Shown here: in pieces, positions 52,051 to 60,212 of the stretch
Numbering within the stretch: position 1 is the stretch's first letter
How the letters are laid out: every line of letters begins with the position of its first letter
From: an uncultured Collinsella sp.
GTDB lineage: Bacteria > Actinomycetota > Coriobacteriia > Coriobacteriales > Coriobacteriaceae
Direction of reading: 5' to 3'
Assembly (NCBI GenBank): GCA_902491345.1
Contig: CABUHI010000003.1
Coordinates: 1 to 64,000 of the forward strand
Length of the DNA: 64,000 bases
Notes under the pieces: generated by a model
Seen by the model: the letters and a program-made list of their open reading frames with translations, nothing else
What the model was told of the DNA's origin: nothing
The model's database searches: none
Program-made: the position numbers and the translations under genes

Positions 52051-52746
52051 ATGAACGAGCGCATTTTGGTAGTTGATGATGAGAAGGCCATCGCCGACCT
52101 GGTCGGTATCTACCTTACAAAAGAGGGCTTTGATGTGCAGATTGCCTATAGCGGCGCAGATGCTGCCAAGGCGATTTTGGAGCAGGAGTTCGATCTGGCG
52201 CTGCTGGACGTCATGCTGCCCGATATCGACGGCTTTGAGCTGCTGCGCACCATCCGCGCTAGCCATACCTATCCCGTTATTATGCTGACGGCGCGCGATG
52301 CCCAACATGACAAGATCGAGGGCCTCTCGTTGGGCGCAGACGATTACGTGGTCAAGCCGTTCCGTCCGCTGGAGCTCATTGCGCGCGTTCATGCTCAGCT
52401 CCGTCGTTACACTAGCTACAACAGCCGCGCACAGGCGGTCGAGTCGCCGACCATCCAGCTCGACGGCCTCGAGATCAACCGCGACGCTCGTTGTGTGACG
52501 GTGGACGGTGCACCGGTGCGCCTCACGCCCATCGAGTATTCCATCTTGCTGTATCTGGTCGAGCATCGTGGCAGCGTGGTGGCCGTGGGGGACCTGTTCC
52601 GCGCGGTGTGGAACGAGGATTTTATGCCCGGCTCCAACAATACGGTGATGGTGCACATCCGCCATCTGCGTGAAAAGATCGGCGACGATGCTCAAAAGCC
52701 GCGCTTTATCAAAAACGTCTGGGGCGTTGGCTACATAATCGAATAA
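52051..52746 (+). CDS. OmpR-family response regulator (VanR-like)
   Basis: Transcription regulator of a two-component system. The receiver domain has acidic residues in VVDDEK and phospho-Asp in LALLDVMLPD (about residue 53), Thr in MLTARD and Lys in VVKPF. A winged-helix DNA-binding domain ends WGVGYIIE. The 231-residue length is normal. GAGAGGAG precedes the ATG. The kinase gene follows 25 bp later. The divergent D,D-carboxypeptidase gene makes a role in cell-wall control likely, as in VanR systems, but this is inference. Confidence 0.9.
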   Translation: MNERILVVDDEKAIADLVGIYLTKEGFDVQIAYSGADAAKAILEQEFDLALLDVMLPDIDGFELLRTIRASHTYPVIMLTARDAQHDKIEGLSLGADDYVVKPFRPLELIARVHAQLRRYTSYNSRAQAVESPTIQLDGLEINRDARCVTVDGAPVRLTPIEYSILLYLVEHRGSVVAVGDLFRAVWNEDFMPGSNNTVMVHIRHLREKIGDDAQKPRFIKNVWGVGYIIE

Positions 52747-52771
52747 CGCCTTTGATGGTGGGGAAGTGGAT

Positions 52772-54010
52772 ATGACAAAAGACGATAGGCGGGTATTCGA
52801 GGTGCCCGATCGACTCTTTGAATACATAAGGGCGGTCGTCGACAACCGTGCGCTTGCGACGGTGCTGCTCTTTTTGCTGAGTCTGCTACTCATTGGCATT
52901 GACAATATCGTTGGTATCCTGGCAGTTCTGCTCATTAGCTTCTTGCTGATCGATCGATTTGAAATCGTTCGCCGCTGCGTGGTAATCGGCGGTGCCGCGT
53001 GGACGACTACGCTGGCGATCGGGGCCATGGCGCTTGGCGGTATTGGCGGGCCCGTGTTCTTTAATGCCGCCTTTGTGTTCAACATGCTCGGCTTTGTGCT
53101 GGCACTCGCCGTGTGTGTCCTGTTCTTTTGCGGGCGTGCCCTGTATTACCAGGGTTATGAGCAAGGCGAGCAGCGTGCCGACCGCGTGATCGCCGCCCGT
53201 ATTCAGGACCGTCTGATCGACAACCCCGACACGTGGGATACCATCGACGGCGACTTTCTCGAGGTCGAGGGTGCGCTCAACCGGGCGCGCGATTGCGAGC
53301 GTAAGGTTCAACAGGCCTTGCGCGACGAATCGCATCGCAAAGATGACCTGGTTACGTACCTGGCGCACGACCTGCGCACGCCGCTTGCCAGCGTGGTGGG
53401 CTATCTTTCGCTCCTGCAGGAGGCTCCCGATTTGCCGCTTGAGCAGCGTGCACGCTTTACGGGCGTGGCGCTCGACAAAGCCCATCGGCTCGACGCGCTC
53501 ATCGAGGAGTTTTTCGACATCACGCGTTTTGATTTCCACGATATCGTGCTCACCCGCGCTTACGTCGATTTGGGGCTATTGCTGGCGCAGGTGGCCGACG
53601 AGTTCTATCCCATTCTCAACGAACAGCGCAAGGAAGCCCAGGTTGATATCTGCGAGGACCTGACGGTGCTCGTGGACGGCGACAAGATGGCTCGCGTATT
53701 CAATAACATCATGAAAAACGCCGTTGCCTATAGCTATGAAGGCTCGACAATTACGATCGAGGCCAGGCGTTTGGGCGACGGTGGCGTACGCGTACGATTT
53801 GTGAACCAGGGCGATCCGATCCCCGAGCCAAAGCTCAAGGTGATCTTTGAGAAGTTCTATCGCCTGGATGCGGCGCGTGCGACCAATCGCGGCGGCGCTG
53901 GACTGGGGCTTGCCATCGCCAAGGAGATCGTATGCGCGCACGGCGGTACCGTTGCATGTGAATCGACGCCCGAACACACGATATTCACCATCGAGCTGCC
54001 CGCCGCATAG
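52772..54010 (+). CDS. sensor histidine kinase (VanS-like)
   Basis: Partner of the preceding regulator. The 412-residue protein has four predicted membrane helices in the first ~125 residues, with very short loops and no large extracellular domain, so it probably senses the membrane or wall. HisKA follows with YLAHDLRTPLASVVGYLSLL (phospho-His), then HATPase_c with N box NNIMKNAVAYS and G box GGAGLGLAIAKEI. HDLRTPL is typical of VanS-type kinases. The ATG at 52772 has GGGGAAG upstream; the nearby GTG is too close to it. Confidence 0.88.
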   Translation: MTKDDRRVFEVPDRLFEYIRAVVDNRALATVLLFLLSLLLIGIDNIVGILAVLLISFLLIDRFEIVRRCVVIGGAAWTTTLAIGAMALGGIGGPVFFNAAFVFNMLGFVLALAVCVLFFCGRALYYQGYEQGEQRADRVIAARIQDRLIDNPDTWDTIDGDFLEVEGALNRARDCERKVQQALRDESHRKDDLVTYLAHDLRTPLASVVGYLSLLQEAPDLPLEQRARFTGVALDKAHRLDALIEEFFDITRFDFHDIVLTRAYVDLGLLLAQVADEFYPILNEQRKEAQVDICEDLTVLVDGDKMARVFNNIMKNAVAYSYEGSTITIEARRLGDGGVRVRFVNQGDPIPEPKLKVIFEKFYRLDAARATNRGGAGLGLAIAKEIVCAHGGTVACESTPEHTIFTIELPAA

Positions 54011-54113
54011 CCAGTGTGCCCTTACAAACACTTGACAATGCGCTCACGTGCATATGAGCCGCGATTCCTACTATCGATACTGCTGAATTGATATCGATGT
54101 GGAGGTATGCGGT

Positions 54114-54989
54114 ATGACGGCTGCTGCGGCTGTGGAGCCCACGGAGCTTGAAGAACTCATGAAAGCGCAGGCCGAGGCCGCGCACGAGCGCGAGGTTGGG
54201 GATGCGACTCGCCCCACGGCAGAGGATCTTGCCGCCTCGCCGACGCGAATCGATGTTGAGGGCCTCGACCTGTTCTATGGCGACCACCATGCGCTCAAGG
54301 ACGTGAATATCAAGATCCGCGACAAGCAGATTACCTCGTTCATCGGGCCTTCGGGCTGCGGAAAGTCCACGTTGCTGCGCTGCTTTAACCGCATGAACGA
54401 CGGCATCAAGGACTGCCGCATCGAGGGCAAGATTGCGCTCGATGGTCAAGATATCCTGGGCGACTACGACATCTGCCGCCTTCGCCAGCGCGTGGGCATG
54501 GTGTTCCAGCGCCCCAACCCGTTTCCCATGAGCATCTACGACAACGTCGCGTATGGTCCGCGCGGTATGGGTGTGCGCGATCGCGCTGCGCTGGATGAGC
54601 TGGTCGAGGACTCCCTTCGTCGCGCTGCGCTATGGGATGAGGTCAAGGACAAGCTCAAAGAGTCGGGTCTGGGTCTTTCGGGCGGCCAGCAGCAGCGTCT
54701 GTGCATCGCCCGCGCACTTGCCGTGCAGCCCGACATTCTGCTGATGGACGAGCCGACCTCGGCACTCGACCCTGTGTCGACGCTGGTGGTGGAGCAGCTG
54801 GCCTGTGAGCTCAAAGAGACCTGCACGCTCGTGGTCGTTACGCACAATATGCAGCAGGCGGCGCGTATCTCCGATTCGGTCGCATTCTTTTTGCTGGGTG
54901 AGCTGGTGGAGCACGCGCCCACCGCGCAACTCTTCAAGAATCCGACCGATCCGCGCACGGCGGATTATTTGACGGGACGTTTTGGCTGA
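54114..54989 (+). CDS. pstB: phosphate ABC transporter ATP-binding protein
   Basis: ATPase of the high-affinity phosphate importer. Walker A is IGPSGCGKST, the PstB-specific RCFNRMND follows it, and the Q-loop is MVFQRPNPFPMSIYDNVAYGP. The signature is LSGGQQQR and Walker B ILLMDEPTSALDP. The first ~40 residues (TAAAAVEPTELEELMK) are an acidic extension not usual in PstB. GGAGGT is 7 nt before the ATG at 54114. pstS, pstC, pstA and phoU are not in this window, so this copy stands with the two-component genes only. Confidence 0.93.
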   Translation: MTAAAAVEPTELEELMKAQAEAAHEREVGDATRPTAEDLAASPTRIDVEGLDLFYGDHHALKDVNIKIRDKQITSFIGPSGCGKSTLLRCFNRMNDGIKDCRIEGKIALDGQDILGDYDICRLRQRVGMVFQRPNPFPMSIYDNVAYGPRGMGVRDRAALDELVEDSLRRAALWDEVKDKLKESGLGLSGGQQQRLCIARALAVQPDILLMDEPTSALDPVSTLVVEQLACELKETCTLVVVTHNMQQAARISDSVAFFLLGELVEHAPTAQLFKNPTDPRTADYLTGRFG

Positions 54990-55053
54990 TACCATCTAGT
55001 AAAGGTACCTTTAGGGTTAAGATGCGGTCATGCCGGCCGCAAAGGGGTTCAAC

Positions 55054-55782
55054 ATGATCTATTACGTCGAGGACGATGACAACATCAGGGATTTGACGGT
55101 CTATGCACTGCGCAAGCAGGGAATCGAGGCCGAGGGCTTTTCGTGCGACGGTGAGTTTAAGGCTGCCGTGGCGCGACGGGTACCCGATGCCGTCCTGCTC
55201 GACATCATGCTGCCCGATACCGATGGTTTGGCGATTATGCGTCGCCTGCGCGCCGACCGCCTGACGGCGACGGTGCCCATCATGATGCTTACTGCCAAGG
55301 ACACCGAGCTCGACAAGGTGATGGCGCTCGATGGCGGTGCCGACGATTACCTGACTAAACCCTTCTCGCTCATGGAGCTCGCCAGCCGCTGTCGCGCACT
55401 GCTGCGTCGCGGCGGTATGGTCAAACAGGCGAGCGATGTGCTCAGCGTGGGCGACATTGTGCTCTCGCCCAGCCATCGCGAGGTGACCGTTGCCGGCGAG
55501 CCGCTTAAGCTCACCCTGCGCGAGTTCGACCTGCTCGAGTACCTCATGCGCAAGCCCGGCGTGGTTTTTACCCGCGAGTCGTTGCTGCAGAGCGTGTGGG
55601 GCTGGGACTTCGACGGCGGTTCGCGCACCGTTGACGTGCACGTGCAGACGCTTCGCCAAAAACTGGGCGAGCATGCCAGCGCCATCGAGACCGTGCGCGG
55701 CGTGGGCTACCGCTTGGCCGAGCCTTCTGCCGGTGATGGTGCCGAAGGTGACGACACCGCGGCCACCGCATCGGAGGAGTAA
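55054..55782 (+). CDS. OmpR-family response regulator (PhoP/PhoB-like)
   Basis: A 242-residue regulator. The receiver domain has YYVEDDDNIR, phospho-Asp in LLDIMLPD, MMLTAKD and TKPFS. The winged-helix domain contains LTLREFDLLEYLMRKPG and ends VRGVGYRL, plus an acidic tail. It lies 64 bp after pstB and just before its kinase, so it probably controls phosphate uptake. The start at 55054 has AAAGGGG upstream; a Met at 55030 is less likely. Confidence 0.9.
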   Translation: MIYYVEDDDNIRDLTVYALRKQGIEAEGFSCDGEFKAAVARRVPDAVLLDIMLPDTDGLAIMRRLRADRLTATVPIMMLTAKDTELDKVMALDGGADDYLTKPFSLMELASRCRALLRRGGMVKQASDVLSVGDIVLSPSHREVTVAGEPLKLTLREFDLLEYLMRKPGVVFTRESLLQSVWGWDFDGGSRTVDVHVQTLRQKLGEHASAIETVRGVGYRLAEPSAGDGAEGDDTAATASEE

Positions 55783-55785
55783 CAC

Positions 55786-57210
55786 GTGGTCTTCGCCCCC
55801 CAGGGAAAACATACGCTGTCGCACCGCGTTTTTGTGACGATCTTTGTCTGCGCCATGGCGGTTATCGTGGCGTTTACGGTGCTGGGTGCGTTCTTTGTGC
55901 AAAACACCTTGGCGGATGCCACGAGTGCCAACTTGGCGCAAGAAACCGAGCTCATTGCTGCCGCCCTCGACGAGCAGCAGGAGCCCATCCCGTTCTTGCG
56001 TAGCCTCGATCGAGAGGACTTGCGCATCACGCTGATTAACAAGGATGGATCGGTTGCCTACGACAACGAGGCGTCGCCTTCCACACTGCCCAACCATGGC
56101 GATCGCCCCGAGGTCATCGAGGCCTTTGAGAGTGGTTCGGGTTCCGCGGAGCGCGCAAGCTCTACGCTCGACGAGATTATGCTGTATCGCGCCGTCGCCC
56201 TTGATAACGGCCAGGTTGTCCGCTTGGCGCAGGCCCAGCCTGGCGTTGCGGCGATTTTGCTGTCGATGGTGGCGCCGATGCTGCTTATCGCAGCAGCGGG
56301 TGCGGTACTCTCGTTTTTTATGGCGCGCCGCGAGTCCCGTGCCATCATCGCGCCGTTGCAAGAGGTGGATTTGGACCACCCACGCCGTAGCTATGAGCAC
56401 GCCTATGCCGAGATGGTCCCCATGCTTGAGCGTATTGAGTCGCAGCGCCAGGAGCTCAAGCGCCAAATGGCGGTGCTGGCGGACAACGACCGTATGCGCC
56501 GCGAGTTCACGGCGAATATCACCCATGAGCTCAAGACGCCGCTTACGGCGATTTCGGGCTATGCCGAGCTCATCGCAAACGGCATGGTCGAGGGCGAGGG
56601 CGACCTGCGCAACTTTGGCGGTCGCATCTATCGTGAGGCGGGCCGCTTGGCAGCGCTTGTCAACGATATCCTTACGCTGTCTAACTTGGACGAGGCCGAG
56701 CGTGCAACTGAGGGCGAGGCGGTGCCCATTGGGTCCACGGAGCCTATTGAGCTCTCGCGTGCCATCTACGCGGTTGAGCAGCGTCTTGAACAGGTCGCCC
56801 GTCAGGCGAATGTGACGATAAGTCATGAGACCAAGCCTGTGGTCATCGAGGGCGTGTCGCGCTTGATTGACGAGCTCATCTATAATCTGGCAAGCAACGC
56901 CATCCGCTACAATCGACCCGGCGGTACGGTTACGCTGCAGTGCGGCACCAACGACGAAGGCCATCCGTTCCTTGCGGTCGCCGACACGGGAATCGGTATC
57001 GCGCCTGAAGAACAGGACAAGGTATTTGAGCGGTTCTATCGCGTGGACAAGAGTAGGTCCAAGGCGCGCGGCGGAACCGGTCTGGGGCTTGCCATTGTCA
57101 AGCATGCGGCCCTGTATCATCACGCCACGCTCGATCTGTCGAGCGAGTTGGGCGTGGGAACCACCATTACGGTGACGTTTCCCATACAGCAGGACGAGCC
57201 ATTCGCATAG
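55786..57210 (+). CDS. sensor histidine kinase (PhoR-like)
   Basis: A 474-residue membrane kinase. One helix (about 12-38) precedes an external ~130-residue domain. A second helix (about 160-182), then HisKA with FTANITHELKTPLTAISGYAEL and HATPase_c with NLASNAIRYN and GGTGLGLAIVKHA follow. The architecture matches PhoR-type kinases with an extracytoplasmic sensor. The GTG start at 55786 has GGAGGAG upstream and lies 3 nt after the regulator stop. Phosphate as signal is inferred from pstB next to it. Confidence 0.9.
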   Translation: MVFAPQGKHTLSHRVFVTIFVCAMAVIVAFTVLGAFFVQNTLADATSANLAQETELIAAALDEQQEPIPFLRSLDREDLRITLINKDGSVAYDNEASPSTLPNHGDRPEVIEAFESGSGSAERASSTLDEIMLYRAVALDNGQVVRLAQAQPGVAAILLSMVAPMLLIAAAGAVLSFFMARRESRAIIAPLQEVDLDHPRRSYEHAYAEMVPMLERIESQRQELKRQMAVLADNDRMRREFTANITHELKTPLTAISGYAELIANGMVEGEGDLRNFGGRIYREAGRLAALVNDILTLSNLDEAERATEGEAVPIGSTEPIELSRAIYAVEQRLEQVARQANVTISHETKPVVIEGVSRLIDELIYNLASNAIRYNRPGGTVTLQCGTNDEGHPFLAVADTGIGIAPEEQDKVFERFYRVDKSRSKARGGTGLGLAIVKHAALYHHATLDLSSELGVGTTITVTFPIQQDEPFA

Positions 57211-57236
57211 CGATACAACATAGGTATTGATGTAGA

Positions 57237-57270
57237 CGCCGCATTTGACTTTCGGGTGCGGCGTTGTTGT
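57237..57270 (+). terminator. terminator after the PhoR-like kinase gene
   Basis: ACGCCGCA pairs with TGCGGCGT around a 13-nt loop, followed by TGTTGT. The tail is weak. Confidence 0.6.
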
Positions 57271-57329
57271 GCAATTTTACGATTGCTTCCGACATTTTTA
57301 CAGGAGAGCCTGTTTCTTATGTATAGAGT

Positions 57330-57358
57330 TTGGTCTCGGTAAAAAGATGCGATAACAT
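57330..57358 (+). promoter_or_regulatory. promoter of the polysaccharide regulatory cassette
   Basis: TTGGTC, a 17-bp spacer and TAACAT, 48 bp before the Wzz-like gene. Confidence 0.6.
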
Positions 57359-57405
57359 ACGGACAGTTTTGTCAATCCGAACTGGGGAAATGAAAGGCAA
57401 GCTGC

Positions 57406-58062
57406 ATGACCCTTCTCGAACTGTTCCAGCTGCTGAAGAAGCACCTTAAGCTGGTCATCACCCTTCCGGTGGTCTGCGCGATCGCCATGGGCATCGTGTC
57501 CTTCGTTGCGATGGACAACACCTATACCGCGACGACGAGCATGTACATTCTCGCCAAGACCGACGATAGCGGCCAGATGAGCTACAACGATCTCTCGGCG
57601 AGCCAGATGCTTTCCAACGATATCGCCACGCTGCTGGATAGCGATAGCGTTAAGAGCGGCGCCGCCAAGGAACTGGGCCTCACCGATCTGGATGACTACA
57701 AGGTGTCTGTTTCCTCCGAGACCACCACGCGTGTCATTACGCTTTCGGTTACCGGCACCGATGCCAAGGAGACGGCTGAGGTCGCAAAGGCCATAGCTAG
57801 CTCGGTGAGTACGGTCGCTCAGAACGTCGGCGCTGCCCAGAGCATCAACGTTATCGACGAGGCTAAGACCCCCGAAGCCCCCAGCGGCCCCAAGCGCACG
57901 CTGTATATTGCCGTCGCGTTCCTCGCCGGTATCTTTATCGCAGTCGCCTATGTCGTTTTGGCAGACATGCTCAATACCCGCATCCGCGGTGCCGAAGAGG
58001 CGGAAGAGCTCCTGGGCATTCCCGTTGTTGGCCGAATTCCGGCTATGAAAGGTGGTAAATAG
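57406..58062 (+). CDS. Wzz/YveK-type polysaccharide co-polymerase
   Basis: Membrane adaptor that sets polysaccharide chain length and activates the BY-kinase made by the next gene. The 218-residue protein has a cytoplasmic N-terminus (LLELFQLLKKHLKLV) and helix 1 (about 15-37). An external domain and helix 2 (about 168-190) preceded by a Pro-rich motif (EAKTPEAPSGPKRT) follow, as in CpsC/YveK. A short cytoplasmic C-terminus would contact the kinase. It is the first gene of a three-gene unit. Confidence 0.87.
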   Translation: MTLLELFQLLKKHLKLVITLPVVCAIAMGIVSFVAMDNTYTATTSMYILAKTDDSGQMSYNDLSASQMLSNDIATLLDSDSVKSGAAKELGLTDLDDYKVSVSSETTTRVITLSVTGTDAKETAEVAKAIASSVSTVAQNVGAAQSINVIDEAKTPEAPSGPKRTLYIAVAFLAGIFIAVAYVVLADMLNTRIRGAEEAEELLGIPVVGRIPAMKGGK

Positions 58063-58064
58063 GC

Positions 58065-58802
58065 ATGGCTAAGGCAAAGAACACCGATAAGCTCGTTGTA
58101 CAGAATGCCGCCAAGACCCTTCTGGCCAACATCCGCTTTGCGAGCGTGGACGACCCCATTCGCACCATTACCGTCACGTCCTCGATTCCCAACGAGGGCA
58201 AGTCTACGGTTTCCATCAACCTTGCCCAGGCTATCGCCACGAGCGGCAAGTCCGTGCTCCTGGTCGAGGCCGATATGCGCCGCAGGTCCCTTTCCGATAT
58301 GCTCGGCGTTCGTTCGCGCGGCGGACTCTATGCGGTCCTTTCCGAGCAGATCTCCATTGACCAGGCAATTGTCGAGACGGGTCAGAAGAACTTCTACTTC
58401 CTCGATGCCGAGCCGCATATTCCCAATCCTGCCGACATCATTGTCTCTCACCGCTTTGCCAAGTTGGTAAAGGCACTGTCCGCCAAGTTCCAGTACGTCA
58501 TCTTTGATGCTCCCCCGGTCGGCACCTTCATCGATGCTGCCGAGATTGCCAGCCTGACCGACGGTACGCTGTTCGTGGTGCGCGAGGACTTCACCAAGCG
58601 CGAGGAGGCACTCAACGCTATCGGCCAGCTTAAGAAGTCCGAAAAGGTCAAGCTCATCGGTACCGTTATGAACTACTGCGAGACCGAGACCAGCGAGTAC
58701 TACTACTCCTACTACACCAAGGACGGTAAGAAGGTGAAGAAGGGCTCCGACGATCAGGGGACTTCCAAAAAGGGCATCTTCACCAACCGAGCAAACGTTT
58801 AG
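58065..58802 (+). CDS. bacterial tyrosine kinase (CpsD/YveL-like)
   Basis: BY-kinase that autophosphorylates and regulates capsule or exopolysaccharide synthesis. The 245-residue protein has Walker A SSIPNEGKST (about 41-50), Walker A' VLLVEADMRRRS and Walker B VIFDAPPVGT. A C-terminal tyrosine cluster SEYYYSYY is the phosphorylation tail. It starts 2 nt after the Wzz-like gene, which supplies the activating segment. Confidence 0.92.
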   Translation: MAKAKNTDKLVVQNAAKTLLANIRFASVDDPIRTITVTSSIPNEGKSTVSINLAQAIATSGKSVLLVEADMRRRSLSDMLGVRSRGGLYAVLSEQISIDQAIVETGQKNFYFLDAEPHIPNPADIIVSHRFAKLVKALSAKFQYVIFDAPPVGTFIDAAEIASLTDGTLFVVREDFTKREEALNAIGQLKKSEKVKLIGTVMNYCETETSEYYYSYYTKDGKKVKKGSDDQGTSKKGIFTNRANV

Positions 58803-58819
58803 TTGATTAAGGCTGACCT

Positions 58820-59470
58820 ATGCGTGACATTCATTGCCATATCTTGCCGGGTGTAGACGACGGCGCCGCCGATCTCGATGAGAGCTTGGCGATGCTCGAG
58901 GCTGCCAAGCGGGCCGGTGTAACCAGAATCGTTTGCACTCCTCACTGCCGTGATCCCTATTTTGATTACGACAAGATGTGGGATGCCTTTGAGCTGCTGC
59001 GTGATAACGCTGACGGTTTTCCGCTCCAGATGGGCTTCGAGGTCAACCATCGAAAGCTCGTTGAGCTTGGTATCGATGCCGCGGAGCACTTGCATTTCGA
59101 TGGGACCAACGAGTTTCTGCTCGAGCTTTCGACGCATGCCGATGCGTATGCGTTTAGAGAGTACGAGAACACGATTTACGATTTGCAGTGCCGTGGCTAC
59201 CAGGTGATCATCGCTCATCCTGAGCGCTATCGTGCGGTTCAAAAGGATGTAAGCGTGGCGGAGCGCCTGGTCGATATGGGCTGCAAGCTGCAGGCTTCGG
59301 CGGACTTTATTGCCGGCGGTCGCTTTGGTCGCGAAAAAAAGCCGGCACAGCGCCTGTTCGATCAGAACCTGTACAGCTTCATCGCGAGCGATGCCCATAA
59401 CGTGGGTCATTACGACTGCCTGGCGAAGGCTCGCGCGAAGTTTAGCGTGCGCGGAGCTCATTTTCGCTAA
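58820..59470 (+). CDS. PHP-family tyrosine-protein phosphatase (CpsB/YwqE-like)
   Basis: Metal-dependent phosphatase that resets the BY-kinase. The 216-residue protein has the metal ligands of the PHP fold: DIHCHILPGVDDG (His5, His7), RIVCTPHCRD, FEVNHR, VIIAHPERY and SDAHNVGHY. It closes the co-polymerase/kinase/phosphatase cassette. No glycosyltransferase or flippase gene follows, so the cassette acts on genes elsewhere. Confidence 0.93.
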   Translation: MRDIHCHILPGVDDGAADLDESLAMLEAAKRAGVTRIVCTPHCRDPYFDYDKMWDAFELLRDNADGFPLQMGFEVNHRKLVELGIDAAEHLHFDGTNEFLLELSTHADAYAFREYENTIYDLQCRGYQVIIAHPERYRAVQKDVSVAERLVDMGCKLQASADFIAGGRFGREKKPAQRLFDQNLYSFIASDAHNVGHYDCLAKARAKFSVRGAHFR

Positions 59471-59509
59471 AATCTGTCCCTAACGTTCGCGTTGAATGAA
59501 AGGGCAGCT

Positions 59510-60010
59510 ATGGATATCCAACTTAAGACGGGATGCTTTGATGACGCGGCGCTGGTGCGCCGCGTCGTTTTTATGGACGAGCAGGGCTACGAGAATGAGT
59601 TCGACGCTATCGACGAGGATCCGAACTGCATTCATGTGACGCTCTATGCAGACGGCGAGCTTGCCGGTTGCTCGCGCGTGTTTCCCGAAGAGCTTGAGCG
59701 TGTGGCTGACGCAGAGGCCCCGGTGTTGCCGGCATGCGACATGGACGAAGGCGTTGCGGCGGGGGAGACCTACATTATGGGGCGCGTCGCCGTGCTGCCG
59801 GCTATGCGTCGTCGCGGACTGGCGAGTGCGATCGTCGAGGCCAGTGCTTCGTGTGCACGCGATGCCGGCGCTAAGCTTATTAAGCTGCATGCGCAGGAAT
59901 ACGTGTTGCCGCTCTATGCAAAGGCGGGCTACACGCAAATCGCCCCGGTAGATTACGAAGACGAGGGCCAGCCCCATGTCTGGATGGCCAAGCGCGTAGA
60001 TGGCAGATAG
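59510..60010 (+). CDS. GNAT family N-acetyltransferase
   Basis: A 166-residue acyl-CoA-dependent acetyltransferase of the ElaA/GNAT type. The acetyl-CoA loop is IMGRVAVLPAMRRRGLASAIV, with the C-terminal LYAKAGYTQIAPVDYEDEGQPHVWM. The DEQGYENEFDAID segment near residue 24 resembles ElaA. The substrate is unknown. The ATG at 59510 has AAAGGGCAG upstream. Confidence 0.9.
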   Translation: MDIQLKTGCFDDAALVRRVVFMDEQGYENEFDAIDEDPNCIHVTLYADGELAGCSRVFPEELERVADAEAPVLPACDMDEGVAAGETYIMGRVAVLPAMRRRGLASAIVEASASCARDAGAKLIKLHAQEYVLPLYAKAGYTQIAPVDYEDEGQPHVWMAKRVDGR

Positions 60011-60157
60011 GGACGTTCCTTTTCTGCCGGCAGTTGGGGACGCTCCTTGGCAATTGGCGCATCGGAGCGCTTAGACATACAGTTTTTCGATTCCGTATGT
60101 ATATATGCGCGCTAATGGGTTATAAAATCTAAGTCTGAACATAGCAGGTCTGCGATT

Positions 60158-60182
60158 CGGCTCGGGCGACCGGGCCGTTTTT
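60158..60182 (+). terminator. terminator-like hairpin before htpG
   Basis: CGGCTCGG-GCGA-CCGGGCCG followed by TTTTT, 31 nt before the htpG start. A TATAAA (60121-60126) lies upstream of it. It is either the late terminator of the GNAT gene or an attenuator in the htpG leader. Confidence 0.6.
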
Positions 60183-60212
60183 GCGGACGGGGGTAGCGCG
60201 AAAGGACTGCAC

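Noticed and set aside
60011..60060. Complete palindromic GGGAC element after the GNAT gene
   Set aside because: Only short direct GGGACG motifs around TGCCGGCA remain; no long arms can be paired, so it is at most a decayed repeat.
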